From: a virus
Length of the DNA: 64,000 nucleotides
Reading direction: 5' to 3' (one strand)
IMG/VR virus record: IMGVR_UViG_3300044729_003839
Coordinates: 1 to 64,000 of that record
Each line of letters starts with the position of its first letter. Position 1 is the stretch's first letter. Positions 6,728-14,808 of this stretch are shown here, piece by piece. The notes under the pieces were generated by a model, which saw only the letters and a list, made by a program, of their open reading frames with translations, did no database searches and was not told where the DNA came from. The position numbers were made by a program, and so were the translations under genes.

Positions 6728-8089
6728 TCAAATTGATATCCTGCCCGAGCCTGCCGGATACCCGATAGAATCCCGGTCTTTGATCGAGTGGTAAAGTTTG
6801 CTGTTATAATTAATCCCAAAACTATTAGAAATCACTATTCTGGGGTAATCATCAAGGCTCGACCATCTGTAATATTTAAACCCTTTTGACTGGTTAATGG
6901 CATGCATTCTGTCCACAACCTGTGATTCAAGATTGCCTGGTGCGCTCTTGGCGTACCAGTTATCCCACAAAATATTGCAGGTCATATAGAATTCAAAAGC
7001 CTCATCACTTTTAAGCGCGAGTAGTTTGCGGCAAATCTCATTCTTGCCAGTCAACAAGTCTAGTCCTTTGAACTGAAGCTTAGTCTTGTAGGGGCCGTAG
7101 TCTGTATGAAAGCCGATCATTTTCAAGTCTTTGAAAACAGCTTCCAGATCGACACTTTCGAAATCACCCGTGTCAAGACCATTTCTTAACATTACAGAGC
7201 CCCAGCACAAGTCGGACAGGTGGCAAGAGTTTCGGGAATCTCCGAACTGCATACTGTAATAGTGATGTCCTCGCCTTGTTGTAACATCCTTTTTAATTTC
7301 GTTTAGGACCTGATCCCGGTACAAGTCGGCAAAATCTTTTAACAGGTCGTCTGTAATACGCATCTCATCCAAACTCTTGACTAAATGCCTCAAGGAGTAC
7401 GACCCGCACATAGAGATGAATTGGAAAAGGGTTTTGTAGTCCGCCTTTTGACGGATCATCTCAAACGTGTTCAGCATCTCCCTTCTCGAAAGGACTATGA
7501 ACCCCTCTTTGCGAGAATTATAATCCTGGTCGATAGAATTAATAAACTCGCTTTGCTTCGCAACACCTTTGTTGAGAAAAGTCAGCCTGTTTGAGAAATA
7601 TAGTTTCGACATGTTGCTATTGACAACATCCGAGACTCTTTGCCGCACATCAGAATCCTTAAGCTCTCTAAAGAATTCCGCCGTCTTCATCATCGACAAC
7701 ACCTGCTCCAGTATCAAGACGTTGTTAATCTTCGGCGAAGTCACCAACGCTCGGCATATCACCTCTCTATTATGCGATTTGACCTTGTGCAAAGAGCCGC
7801 CGATACTGTTCAAAAATTGTGCCGGATCGGTATACGCTTCGTAAATGTCTTTGACGACAGGGTCCGAGGCGAACAAGCTTTTGACGGTAAAGCTTGTGTT
7901 GTTAATCACTTCTTTGATGTAAAGGCGTGCCGCCGCGCACATCAAAGCGGTACTTGCGTTCGGGTTCGAGGCAACCGCTTTTCGAACCCTGGGCGAGGTG
8001 GTCGAATCCCATACCCTCGCCAACTCTTCTGACGTAATGTCATCAGACTCCGCCAGTTTCAAAAGGTCCTGTACCTGCTGCTGGCTCAT
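6728..8089 (-). CDS. Unknown 453-residue protein with helical N-terminus
   Basis: Chosen start is the ATG at 8089 (MSQQQVQDLLKLAE), which follows AGGAACAGAAA and overlaps the stop of the upstream gene as ATGA; an in-frame start at 8164 would overlap that gene by 79 bp. The N-terminus has a segment TSPRVRKAVASNPNAS typical of leucine-rich-variant (HEAT-like) repeats, where aged or damaged proteins recur as helices. The remainder is alpha-helical without a recognised catalytic motif. Convergent with the 5680 gene, one base apart. Function unknown. Confidence 0.7.
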   Translation of the reverse strand: MSQQQVQDLLKLAESDDITSEELARVWDSTTSPRVRKAVASNPNASTALMCAAARLYIKEVINNTSFTVKSLFASDPVVKDIYEAYTDPAQFLNSIGGSLHKVKSHNREVICRALVTSPKINNVLILEQVLSMMKTAEFFRELKDSDVRQRVSDVVNSNMSKLYFSNRLTFLNKGVAKQSEFINSIDQDYNSRKEGFIVLSRREMLNTFEMIRQKADYKTLFQFISMCGSYSLRHLVKSLDEMRITDDLLKDFADLYRDQVLNEIKKDVTTRRGHHYYSMQFGDSRNSCHLSDLCWGSVMLRNGLDTGDFESVDLEAVFKDLKMIGFHTDYGPYKTKLQFKGLDLLTGKNEICRKLLALKSDEAFEFYMTCNILWDNWYAKSAPGNLESQVVDRMHAINQSKGFKYYRWSSLDDYPRIVISNSFGINYNSKLYHSIKDRDSIGYPAGSGRISI

Positions 8090-8376
8090 TTTCTGTTCCT
8101 CTTGCGGCTGGTGCTCGTGGTCGCGATAGTTTCCGTCAACTGGCACCAAAGCTCGTTCGAGCATTCTACGCTACAAACGTGCTCGACGGCGTAACGAGAT
8201 TTGAACAGGGTGCTTTTGCCGCAGATGCCGCAGCGCCCTGCGGTCTCTTGCCGGACGTAAACGTCGTCATGGCATTCGACAAACGCTTCGTTGGGATTGA
8301 AATAAGTCCGCTTCGGGCGGACGACGGTGGATGTTGGCACGGTGAATTTCCGAACTGAGAAAATTTTACCATACAA
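8086..8376 (-). CDS. Small zinc-ribbon-like protein
   Basis: A 96-residue protein with CGICGK at about residues 51-56 followed by HVCSVEC about 14 residues later, giving a Cys4-type zinc knuckle. The tail is basic and Ser/Thr-rich (TSTSRKRNRK). It is the first gene of a two-gene minus-strand unit, translationally coupled to the gene at 6728-8089. The 51-bp gap to the divergent gene at 8428 holds GTAGTATCATT, a possible promoter for the plus strand. Role probably nucleic-acid binding (inference). Confidence 0.65.
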   Translation of the reverse strand: MYGKIFSVRKFTVPTSTVVRPKRTYFNPNEAFVECHDDVYVRQETAGRCGICGKSTLFKSRYAVEHVCSVECSNELWCQLTETIATTSTSRKRNRK

Positions 8377-8427
8377 TCCCGTTTAAGGCGAGGTAGTATC
8401 ATTTTTTCACCTGAAATCCCCGAGCAC

Positions 8428-8802
8428 ATGAAAAACCCCAAGCGTTACCCTGAGATTTTTGTCGAGAAGGACTGGCTCGTATCCCGGGGCGACATTATAA
8501 AACGAGTGGTCAAGATTGACGACAACACGTACCGGGTGATTTACACCAATCCGGTCTTTGGGGACACGATGGAGATATTTGAAGTGGATGGCGATGGGGA
8601 CTTATGCCTTAAGTCTATATTTACGCCCGAGATGCAGACGGAGGAAGAGCTGGAATCGGTCAAAGATTATTACAACAATTACATACTAGATGGCGAACAA
8701 ACGTATATCGAGTATTTCAACAAGGCGGTGGGATATTTTCTTCTTTCAAGGAATATCGGGGTGTATCCGACCTCGGTCTATGGTGAGAGGGGTAAGGAGT
8801 GA
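8428..8802 (+). CDS. Unknown 124-residue protein
   Basis: An acidic soluble protein with alternating strands near the N-terminus (GDIIKRVVKIDDNTYRVIY) and a helical C-terminus. No recognised motif. Its stop overlaps the GTG start of the homing endonuclease gene, which suggests that gene was inserted right behind it. Confidence 0.65.
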   Translation: MKNPKRYPEIFVEKDWLVSRGDIIKRVVKIDDNTYRVIYTNPVFGDTMEIFEVDGDGDLCLKSIFTPEMQTEEELESVKDYYNNYILDGEQTYIEYFNKAVGYFLLSRNIGVYPTSVYGERGKE

Positions 8803-10004
8803 CGAGAAAACATACTCAAGAAGAGTTTGATTCTTTGCTGGCGGTTAAAAATCATAATGTTATTAGAATAGACAATTATATTAATTCCTTCACAAAAATA
8901 AAGTTTAAATGCCTAAGGCATAATAAGATTTATCAGGCATCTCCTAGGCACTGCTTAAAAGGTCATGGATTAACATGCTGTAGTTCAAAAGTAGTAAGGA
9001 GAGAAAAAGCAGCTCTAGAATTTGACTCCAAGTTAAGTATAAAAAATCCACTGATCAAGAGAGTAGGAAAGTATATTGACTCTCATACAAAAATAAACTT
9101 TAAGTGCTTAAGGCATAATCAAATTCATCAGGCAAGTCCCCGCCATCCCTTAGAAGGTCGCGGGTTAAAATGCTGCAGCTCGGGGAGATTAAAAGGAGAT
9201 AGAGCAGCTTTAGAATTTGACTCCAAGTTAAGTATAAAAAATCCACTGATCAAGAGAGTAGGAAAGTATATTGACTCTCATACAAAAATAAACTTTAAGT
9301 GCTTAAGGCATAATCAAATTTATCAGGCAAGTCCCCGCCATCCCTTAGAAGGTCGCGGGTTAAAATGCTGCAGCTCGGGGAGATTAAAAGGAGATAGAGC
9401 AGCTTTAGAATTTGACTCCAAGTTAAGTATAAAAAATCCACTGATCAAGAGAGTAGGAAAGTATATTGACTCTCATACAAAAATAAACTTTAAGTGCTTA
9501 AGGCATAATCAAATTTATCAGGCAAGTCCCCATCATTGTTTAGGGGGCAAAGGCCTTGCATGCTGTGCCGCCCCTAAGTTAGGAAGTTCGCTTAAAAATC
9601 TTTTAAAGGCCGAAAATGATTACCAGACCGTTTTTTATACTTACTCTCTCTCCCGGTACAAAAAATATGTTAAATTTGGCATAGCCAGAAGAATAGAGTC
9701 CAGGAAGGATTTGGAGTACGGCAAGGAAATATTTGCCAAGCAATTTAACACCAGATTGGAAGCATTTGCCATAGAACAAGCTTGCCTTAAAGATTCTCAA
9801 TTGGCAAAAGATTGCCCTGAGGAACTTGACCTGAATAAATGGCCTGGCCGTACAGAAGTGAGAAAATGTTCGAGACAGACGGCTTTGGCCCGTGCGAACT
9901 TTTACGTTCAAGAACTCGAGTCGATAGGGGTGAAAGAATTCATCCTTAAATACTTAAATCCTTCTCCGTACGAGAAAGCTTTATTGAAACGAAAATCTTT
10001 GTAA
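8799..10004 (+). CDS. Homing-endonuclease-like protein: tandem Cys/His modules plus GIY-YIG-like domain
   Basis: Four copies of a roughly 65-residue module (residues 1-270), each with KFKCLRHN...CCSS spacing that looks like a small zinc-binding DNA-recognition unit, followed by a C-terminal domain with FYTYSLSRYKKYVKFGIA, an Arg pair and FAIEQACL, which fits a degenerate GIY-YIG/T5orf172 nuclease (Tyr...Tyr...KxG, Arg, Glu). A relative with two modules lies at 23013-23840 and shares CPEEL...WPGKTEV near the end. Codons are AT-rich compared with neighbours, typical of homing genes. It sits directly upstream of the topoisomerase gene. GTG start overlaps the previous stop. Nuclease activity is inferred. 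Confidence 0.7.
   Translation: MTRKHTQEEFDSLLAVKNHNVIRIDNYINSFTKIKFKCLRHNKIYQASPRHCLKGHGLTCCSSKVVRREKAALEFDSKLSIKNPLIKRVGKYIDSHTKINFKCLRHNQIHQASPRHPLEGRGLKCCSSGRLKGDRAALEFDSKLSIKNPLIKRVGKYIDSHTKINFKCLRHNQIYQASPRHPLEGRGLKCCSSGRLKGDRAALEFDSKLSIKNPLIKRVGKYIDSHTKINFKCLRHNQIYQASPHHCLGGKGLACCAAPKLGSSLKNLLKAENDYQTVFYTYSLSRYKKYVKFGIARRIESRKDLEYGKEIFAKQFNTRLEAFAIEQACLKDSQLAKDCPEELDLNKWPGRTEVRKCSRQTALARANFYVQELESIGVKEFILKYLNPSPYEKALLKRKSL
9018..9527 (+). repeat. 195-bp direct repeats inside the endonuclease gene
   Basis: Two full copies (9018-9212, 9213-9407) and a partial third (9408 to about 9527) are almost identical at the nucleotide level; the period is exactly 195 bp, i.e. 65 codons. Only a few changes (such as CATCAG versus TATCAG at the HQIHQ/HNQIYQ position) separate the first two. 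They encode one DNA-recognition module each, so the gene gained modules by very recent in-frame duplication. Confidence 0.9.
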
Positions 10005-10007
10005 GAA

Positions 10008-11870
10008 ATGTCAATAACAACAGTCTCTATAGTTGACGAGATTAAGCACGATTTTTTATCATACTCGACAGCAATATTTAACAGGTCGTTGCCCGATATA
10101 GTCGACGGGTTAAAAGTGTCACAACGCCGAGTGCTCCTCGCGTTAAAAGACCTTGACCTCAAGCCGTCCTCCTCGTATTGCAAGGTGACCCGGGTCGAAG
10201 GCCATACCTTAGGGACTTATCACCCACAAGGTAATTGCTCCGGCACCATTATAAACCTCGGGCAGCAAAGTTCTCAGCGATACACTCTTACCGATTTGCA
10301 CGGCAATGCTGGTGGATCGATTCAAACGGGAGAATATGCCGGTCAAATGGTGTCGGACGATTCGCCAGCCGCTGCCCGTTACCTGGAAGTACGCTCGACG
10401 TCAATATCGCAGAAACTGTACATCGAGCAGGTGATTAAAAGTGTGGGGGAATGGCGCGATAATTACGACGGCAGCAAGCAGGAACCTGTGCGTATAGTTC
10501 CTTTGCTTCCCACTCTGTTGCTGACGGGCACACAAGGTATCGCATCCGGCTATGCTTGCTCGCACATTTCCTGGCCTTTGTCTGATGTTGCGAACGCCAC
10601 TGTCTCGTGGATTAAATCACCGAAAATACGCGATAGCACTTTGGCTGGGAGGTTTACCAGGCCCCCTGAGCCTCCGCAAGGCGGTAGAATAGTCAAAGAT
10701 GAAGGTGTTGTTCAAGCGTTACTAACAGGCAAAGGGGCCATCACAGCCTATGGGCAATGGGTAAAAGACGATAATATTGTATGGGGCAAGCGGTCAAAAC
10801 GTCCGGGCCTTGTAATTACCCGCCTGGCCCAAGGGTCGTCAGAAAGATTTCTTGAACGAGTCAGAGAGCTGGCTGAGGCGGAGAAATTGCCCGGTCTTGT
10901 TGACGCGTCCGACCATTCCAGCAGAGACGGGATAAGGATTGTGCTTGTGTTCAAGACGGCCGAAGACAGAGATTTAAGTATTCCGTCTCTTGTAAAGAAT
11001 ACGGGACTCAAACACGTTCATAACGTGTCGTGTGTCGCTGTAGGGATTGATGGCAAGCCGGTCACTGTAGGTGTGAGGCAAGCCATTGCATTCTGGTATA
11101 AAGCCAGGGTGGATTATTTGTGCGAATTGCACGGCAAGGAAATGCAAGAGTGGAAGGCGAAGGAGTCGAGATTAAACGCCGTGATAACAGTACTTAACGA
11201 CTTAGATGTGTTTATAAACACTGTAAAGAAATCGTCTACCAAAGAGCAAGCGGTGGATAAAGTGATGAAGAAATGGAAACTTAGCCGAGACCTTGCAACT
11301 TATGTAATCGGTATTCCAATCTCTAGTCTTATTGGGACAGAGATAAGCTCGGTCAGAGAGGACTTGGAGATGGCCAAGTCGAAGGCGTCCGACTTAGAGC
11401 GGCTGTCCCACCCGGGCGGCGATCTAGATGCTTATATATGCGGTCAAATCGCCTCTGTGCGGTGCCTAGAATCGCCTGCAAGGTCGGTCTGGATGACTGA
11501 GAGTATCCCTGAGACCCCCCCTGCGCCACAGGGGCGTAAAGACGTTATGAAGGCTGAGGCGGAAAAGGCGGGAATCTCTCCCAGAAAGTTCAATAAATGG
11601 CTGAAGGAGAATCTGGGCAAGGGGGATATTGACAGCAGGTGGGGAGAATTTATAAAATCGAGCAAATCCCCTAAGGCAAATGTTAAAAATCGAGCTGGAA
11701 CCGAGACTAAAGCACGCTGCTCTGCAAGAAGCTCAAAGGCGCCAAAAAGAGAACCAGTCCAAGGGACTGGTGGGAAGAAACGGGGCCCCGGCTCAAGGAG
11801 TAAGGTCGCTAAAAATGCACGAGCTGGGGGCGATGGGGGAAATGGCCGTAGCGGCGCATCTCGGCCTTGA
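10008..11870 (+). CDS. DNA topoisomerase II (gyrase/topo IV) A-type subunit
   Basis: The breakage-reunion subunit of a type IIA topoisomerase. Visible motifs: DGLKVSQRRVLLAL at about 33-46 (family DGLKPVQRR), GHTLGTYHPQG near 65-75, and AAARYLEVR at 121-129 with the active-site tyrosine at Tyr125. At 620 residues it lacks room for a full GyrA C-terminal beta-pinwheel, as in T4 gp52. No ATPase (B-type) subunit is in the window. The last 60 residues are low-complexity, rich in Gly/Arg/Lys, and are overprinted by the next gene. It acts on supercoiling during phage replication. Confidence 0.9.
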   Translation: MSITTVSIVDEIKHDFLSYSTAIFNRSLPDIVDGLKVSQRRVLLALKDLDLKPSSSYCKVTRVEGHTLGTYHPQGNCSGTIINLGQQSSQRYTLTDLHGNAGGSIQTGEYAGQMVSDDSPAAARYLEVRSTSISQKLYIEQVIKSVGEWRDNYDGSKQEPVRIVPLLPTLLLTGTQGIASGYACSHISWPLSDVANATVSWIKSPKIRDSTLAGRFTRPPEPPQGGRIVKDEGVVQALLTGKGAITAYGQWVKDDNIVWGKRSKRPGLVITRLAQGSSERFLERVRELAEAEKLPGLVDASDHSSRDGIRIVLVFKTAEDRDLSIPSLVKNTGLKHVHNVSCVAVGIDGKPVTVGVRQAIAFWYKARVDYLCELHGKEMQEWKAKESRLNAVITVLNDLDVFINTVKKSSTKEQAVDKVMKKWKLSRDLATYVIGIPISSLIGTEISSVREDLEMAKSKASDLERLSHPGGDLDAYICGQIASVRCLESPARSVWMTESIPETPPAPQGRKDVMKAEAEKAGISPRKFNKWLKENLGKGDIDSRWGEFIKSSKSPKANVKNRAGTETKARCSARSSKAPKREPVQGTGGKKRGPGSRSKVAKNARAGGDGGNGRSGASRP

Positions 11871-12183
11871 GGAAGCAGTTTTCAACGAGTCTTTGCCGAG
11901 GTGGGGCAGCTCCGATCTCCCCTATGACATCGAGGTTAAAACCCGAAGCAGGCATTGTTATGACTTAATCGTTCAAAGGAATGAACGCCCGGATAAAAAC
12001 ATGGTCCTTGTCACTATTGAAAGGGATGAGATTCTTATACAAGGTTGGTGCGTTTCAGGTGACGTGATGAAAAAGGAGTATTGGTCGGACCCGGCCGGAG
12101 GTCGAGCTGCCTATTTTGTGCCTGTCTCAGTGCTTAACTCCGCAGAGACGTTGAAAGATCTTATGACTGCGCAAAAGACTTGA
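11680..12183 (+). CDS. PD-(D/E)XK family nuclease-like protein
   Basis: A 167-residue protein with GAMGEMAVAAHL (Glu54) and DLPYDIEVKTR (Asp83, Glu85, Lys87), the layout of the PD-(D/E)XK nuclease core. No DNA specificity can be read. The first 191 bp overlap the topoisomerase C-terminus in a different frame; an alternative start at the methionine before HELGAMGE (11815) would shorten the overlap, but the upstream residues (LEPRLKHAALQEAQRRQKE) look like a genuine helix. A role in phage DNA processing or host DNA breakdown is inferred. Confidence 0.65.
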   Translation: MLKIELEPRLKHAALQEAQRRQKENQSKGLVGRNGAPAQGVRSLKMHELGAMGEMAVAAHLGLEEAVFNESLPRWGSSDLPYDIEVKTRSRHCYDLIVQRNERPDKNMVLVTIERDEILIQGWCVSGDVMKKEYWSDPAGGRAAYFVPVSVLNSAETLKDLMTAQKT

Positions 12184-12428
12184 CTTTTTATTACTTACTC
12201 CCTTTAATAGTTTTGGCCTGGATTGTGTTTCAAGACCGAAACGTAAGCGAATATCTTTATTTGCAGATATTTGCCCGCTTCAGGCTTTGGATTCTAGTTA
12301 CAATGTTCAAATGGCGCTTGTTATGGGGGATTAAATGGCAAAGATTTCAAATGCGGATTGGACATGTTCCCAAAAAATATGCTAAAATGGTTGAGCAAGT
12401 ACTCTCAAAAGGAGACGACAAGTCGTGA
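12180..12428 (+). CDS. Small membrane protein
   Basis: An 82-residue protein beginning with TTG in a TTGA overlap with the previous stop. It has one hydrophobic segment near the N-terminus (YYLLPLIVLAWIVF) followed by an aromatic, basic region (FKWRLLWGIKWQRFQMR). Likely a single-pass inner-membrane protein with a cytoplasmic basic tail. Function unknown; the unusual start lowers confidence. Confidence 0.5.
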   Translation: MTFYYLLPLIVLAWIVFQDRNVSEYLYLQIFARFRLWILVTMFKWRLLWGIKWQRFQMRIGHVPKKYAKMVEQVLSKGDDKS

Positions 12429-12552
12429 AGCTGAGACAACACCCTGGTTCGAGTTCAACTCGTACATCGACTGCTGCGCCAGCCTCGGAATCCGCCCCAG
12501 CGTCGGTAGATGGTCAGCCTACAGGCGATATTTCCTGCGTTATGGAAAGTAG
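12358..12552 (+). CDS. Small unknown protein
   Basis: A 64-residue frame overlapping the previous gene by 71 bp. The second half (WFEFNSYIDCCASLGIRPS then RWSAYRRYFLRYGK) reads as a compact protein, whereas the competing +1 frame starting at GTG 12425 is Ser/Thr/Pro/Ala low complexity. The start may be a later ATG at 12379. A TGCTAAGAT box just downstream (12579-12587) would serve the next gene. Function unknown. Confidence 0.45.
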   Translation: MDMFPKNMLKWLSKYSQKETTSREAETTPWFEFNSYIDCCASLGIRPSVGRWSAYRRYFLRYGK

Positions 12553-12613
12553 CGAGCGCCTTGGCCCTGGGGATAATCTGCTAAGATTTGGACTCGGCCC
12601 CGCTTAAACCATT

Positions 12614-13012
12614 ATGACTTCGACTTTTACTGAAGACTTGGACGATTACGAGCAAAAACTTCTTAAATTCACAGGCTCTGTTCAAAGCAATTTGGACGCT
12701 TTGTTGCGGCTGCTCGACAACGCGAAGATCGATCCGAGCGACAATGACAAGTTAATGAACTTGGCCATCGGACTGTCTCAGTACGTAGACACCATGACGG
12801 ATGATTTGTGCGAAGATTTAGAAAATCACATTAAAAAGGGGCTTTCTCCGGTGAAATTCACCTTTTCCACCGTAATAGGCAAAGATTACACGATCACTTT
12901 CCCGCCTGACGTGATCGGACAGCTCGGATGGAAAGAGGGCGATCTGCTTACTTGGAGGCTGAATGCCGATAAATCCGTCTCAATTACAAGAATTCCCCTT
13001 ACACAGGGGTGA
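12614..13012 (+). CDS. AbrB/SpoVT-fold C-terminal protein
   Basis: A 132-residue protein. Residues 1-80 are helical and acidic; residues about 85-130 (FTFSTVIGKDYTITFPPDVI then LGWKEGDLLTW) match the swapped-hairpin AbrB/MazE DNA-binding fold: strand, IxFPxxVxxxLGxxxGDxL, strand. Such domains bind operator DNA. The gene has its own TGCTAAGAT box upstream and overlaps the bilin reductase gene, so it could regulate that unit. The helical N-terminus fused to an AbrB domain is not the usual antitoxin layout. Confidence 0.6.
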   Translation: MTSTFTEDLDDYEQKLLKFTGSVQSNLDALLRLLDNAKIDPSDNDKLMNLAIGLSQYVDTMTDDLCEDLENHIKKGLSPVKFTFSTVIGKDYTITFPPDVIGQLGWKEGDLLTWRLNADKSVSITRIPLTQG

Positions 13013-13622
13013 TTATCGCCGAGGAATCGCCTCGAAAAGGGGAGTAAAAGCCGCTACGCTTGTTTCACAAGCGTATGAAAGCGAGAAATCGCTTCGACGC
13101 GAGTGTATTTTGCACGTTCCGGGAAAATTTACCGCCCAGACCATGGCAATTTTCCCTTTGAACGGGGTGAATACGCCGGTATTTGGGTGTGAATACATTG
13201 AAATGCCGGGAAAATCGTTTGGTGCGGTGGATTTTCACCCCCAAGCCCAAGATTTAACACTTATAAAGCCGTATTTAGGGCCGGATTTACCCCGGGACCG
13301 GTTAAAATCCAAACACTACGACCTTGAGAAACACTTTTCACCTTGGCTTTGGCTTAAGAAAGGTGAGAAATCAGTGTATTCTGAGTTTTACAGTGCCTGT
13401 AACATAACATTATCGTTGTATTACAGCATGCTGGAGGGGGTTTCAGGGGCTAAAGCCTTGCCCCCAACCGCTTATTGCAAGTACATGGCCACGCACGACC
13501 CCGCTCGTGGTATCCTGAAGGCGTATTTTGGTGCTGAGTTCGCGAATGACTACATCGAGCACTTCTTGTTCCCAAGAAATCCGAATTTTAGTGACTTTAT
13601 CCGATACTTACAAGGACTTTAG
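12963..13622 (+). CDS. Ferredoxin-dependent bilin reductase (PebS/PcyX/PcyA family)
   Basis: Reduces biliverdin to a phycobilin with electrons from ferredoxin, making light-harvesting chromophore in the cyanobacterial host. Family evidence: TPVFGCEYIEMPGKSFGAVD at 71-90 followed by FHPQ (equivalent to the LPCFGMDL...FDFQHP region of cyanophage PebS), KHFSPWLW at 123-130, YSEFYSAC, and the C-terminal HDPARGILKAYFGAEFA...FLFP. The two aspartates important in the PebS family are present as Asp90 and Asp179. At 219 residues it is at the short end of the family. The start is uncertain: ATG 12963 lies inside the preceding gene and no later ATG precedes the conserved core. Which bilin is made cannot be read. 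Confidence 0.8.
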   Translation: MPINPSQLQEFPLHRGDYRRGIASKRGVKAATLVSQAYESEKSLRRECILHVPGKFTAQTMAIFPLNGVNTPVFGCEYIEMPGKSFGAVDFHPQAQDLTLIKPYLGPDLPRDRLKSKHYDLEKHFSPWLWLKKGEKSVYSEFYSACNITLSLYYSMLEGVSGAKALPPTAYCKYMATHDPARGILKAYFGAEFANDYIEHFLFPRNPNFSDFIRYLQGL

Positions 13623-13623
13623 A

Positions 13624-14010
13624 GTGTCGGATTTGCAAAAGTTTGGTAATATGGTTAATGATGCCAACGTAAACCAATTCACTAGCAACAGGCTCTTACA
13701 AGTGAATCAATTTTTTTTGAATCCACGGCCAAATGGGAAGTTTGAATACTTAAACCATGGGTATTTCGACCTCGCGCATGAGAAAATCACTTTCGGCGAG
13801 GTAAAATACCTTGTTCACAAGGCGGAAGAACTCTGCCAAGGCTGCGAAGCCTATACAAGGTACAAAATGCTTAAGCTGTTTAGTTCTAATGACAAAAAAG
13901 GTAAGAATTTCTATGGTCCGCCTCCGGGCACGGTAAGAATCTTCTCAAGACGGCTAATTTCTTACTGGAACGGCAAAGATTGGCATAAAATCTCCTTGCC
14001 TGGACTATGA
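13624..14010 (+). CDS. Unknown 128-residue protein
   Basis: Starts at GTG 13624, one base after the bilin reductase stop, and ends by overlapping the next start (ATGA). The sequence is rich in Asn/Phe/Tyr with two CxxC-like cysteines (CQGCEAY). Position suggests co-transcription with the bilin reductase. No recognised family. Confidence 0.65.
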   Translation: MSDLQKFGNMVNDANVNQFTSNRLLQVNQFFLNPRPNGKFEYLNHGYFDLAHEKITFGEVKYLVHKAEELCQGCEAYTRYKMLKLFSSNDKKGKNFYGPPPGTVRIFSRRLISYWNGKDWHKISLPGL

Positions 14011-14807
14011 AACAGGTAATACACTGTCCGGGGCGCAGTACGGACACGCATTTCCAATTCCTCGAACTTTATCCCGAGCTAAACAACCACCACGTCTTGT
14101 GTATTGACACAGCGCAAGCAGATCTGCCCTATTTCTCCTCCTCGCCTAAACTCACCCTCTGCACCAAAGAACGATACATGCTCGAGCTGCATAAGTTTCT
14201 GCTCGTCCCTACTGCGCACGAACTGATTAAAGAGGTATGGGAGCAGGAGTACGATAATGGAAAGAATTGGACCCAACGCTGCAAAGAACTTGCCTCGTTT
14301 AATAACAAGGATAGAGGTAGAATCCTAAGGAACTGGACCGACACAGCCCGGTATTACTGCATATTGTCAATGAGCGGTTTTTACTACCATTATAACAAAT
14401 GGATGTTTGTCGGGGAGCATACCCCTGTCACCCCTGATTACAACGCTTTACAAGAATGGTCGCAAGTCAATTCACAAAGACAAGTGGACTTCCAAGTTCG
14501 CGACATTTACACCTTTAAAACCACAGCAGTGGACAATAACACTGTAATATATTTTAACTTTCCCTACCAGTACGGCTCGTATGGTTGCCGCTACCTTTGG
14601 ACGAAAAAGAAATTTGATAGCATGGTCAAAGAGATTGTATCTTTGGCGGTGATGGGCCATAAAGTTTGTGTTTCCACCCCTTACAGGAATCGTGGCCGGT
14701 ACTTGAGACATTTTACACCTCATATACTCCCGCCCGAATTATTTAAAATGCATGAGTTGAAAGCTTCTGAGGATAAAAGCGAGGCGTTTTATGTTACTCG
14801 ACTGTAG
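14007..14807 (+). CDS. D12-class adenine methyltransferase-like protein
   Basis: A 266-residue protein whose C-terminal half matches the Dam (D12) layout: FQVRDIYTFKTT, then VIYFNFPYQYGSYGCRYLW in place of the vYxDPPYxxxxxY motif, then a helix and GHKVCVSTPYRN. The catalytic motif reads NFPY rather than DPPY, and no clear N-terminal SAM-binding FxGxG is seen. It may therefore be a divergent or inactive methylase. Family membership is inferred from the pattern only. Confidence 0.45.
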   Translation: MKQVIHCPGRSTDTHFQFLELYPELNNHHVLCIDTAQADLPYFSSSPKLTLCTKERYMLELHKFLLVPTAHELIKEVWEQEYDNGKNWTQRCKELASFNNKDRGRILRNWTDTARYYCILSMSGFYYHYNKWMFVGEHTPVTPDYNALQEWSQVNSQRQVDFQVRDIYTFKTTAVDNNTVIYFNFPYQYGSYGCRYLWTKKKFDSMVKEIVSLAVMGHKVCVSTPYRNRGRYLRHFTPHILPPELFKMHELKASEDKSEAFYVTRL

Positions 14808-14808
14808 C

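Noticed and set aside
8799-9600. CRISPR-like or satellite repeat
   Set aside because: The 195-bp period is a multiple of three, lies in one open frame and has no short repeats with unique spacers.
12425-12607. Alternative GTG-started frame overlapping 12358-12552
   Set aside because: Translation is Ser/Pro/Thr/Ala low complexity, while the other frame gives a protein-like aromatic and basic sequence.
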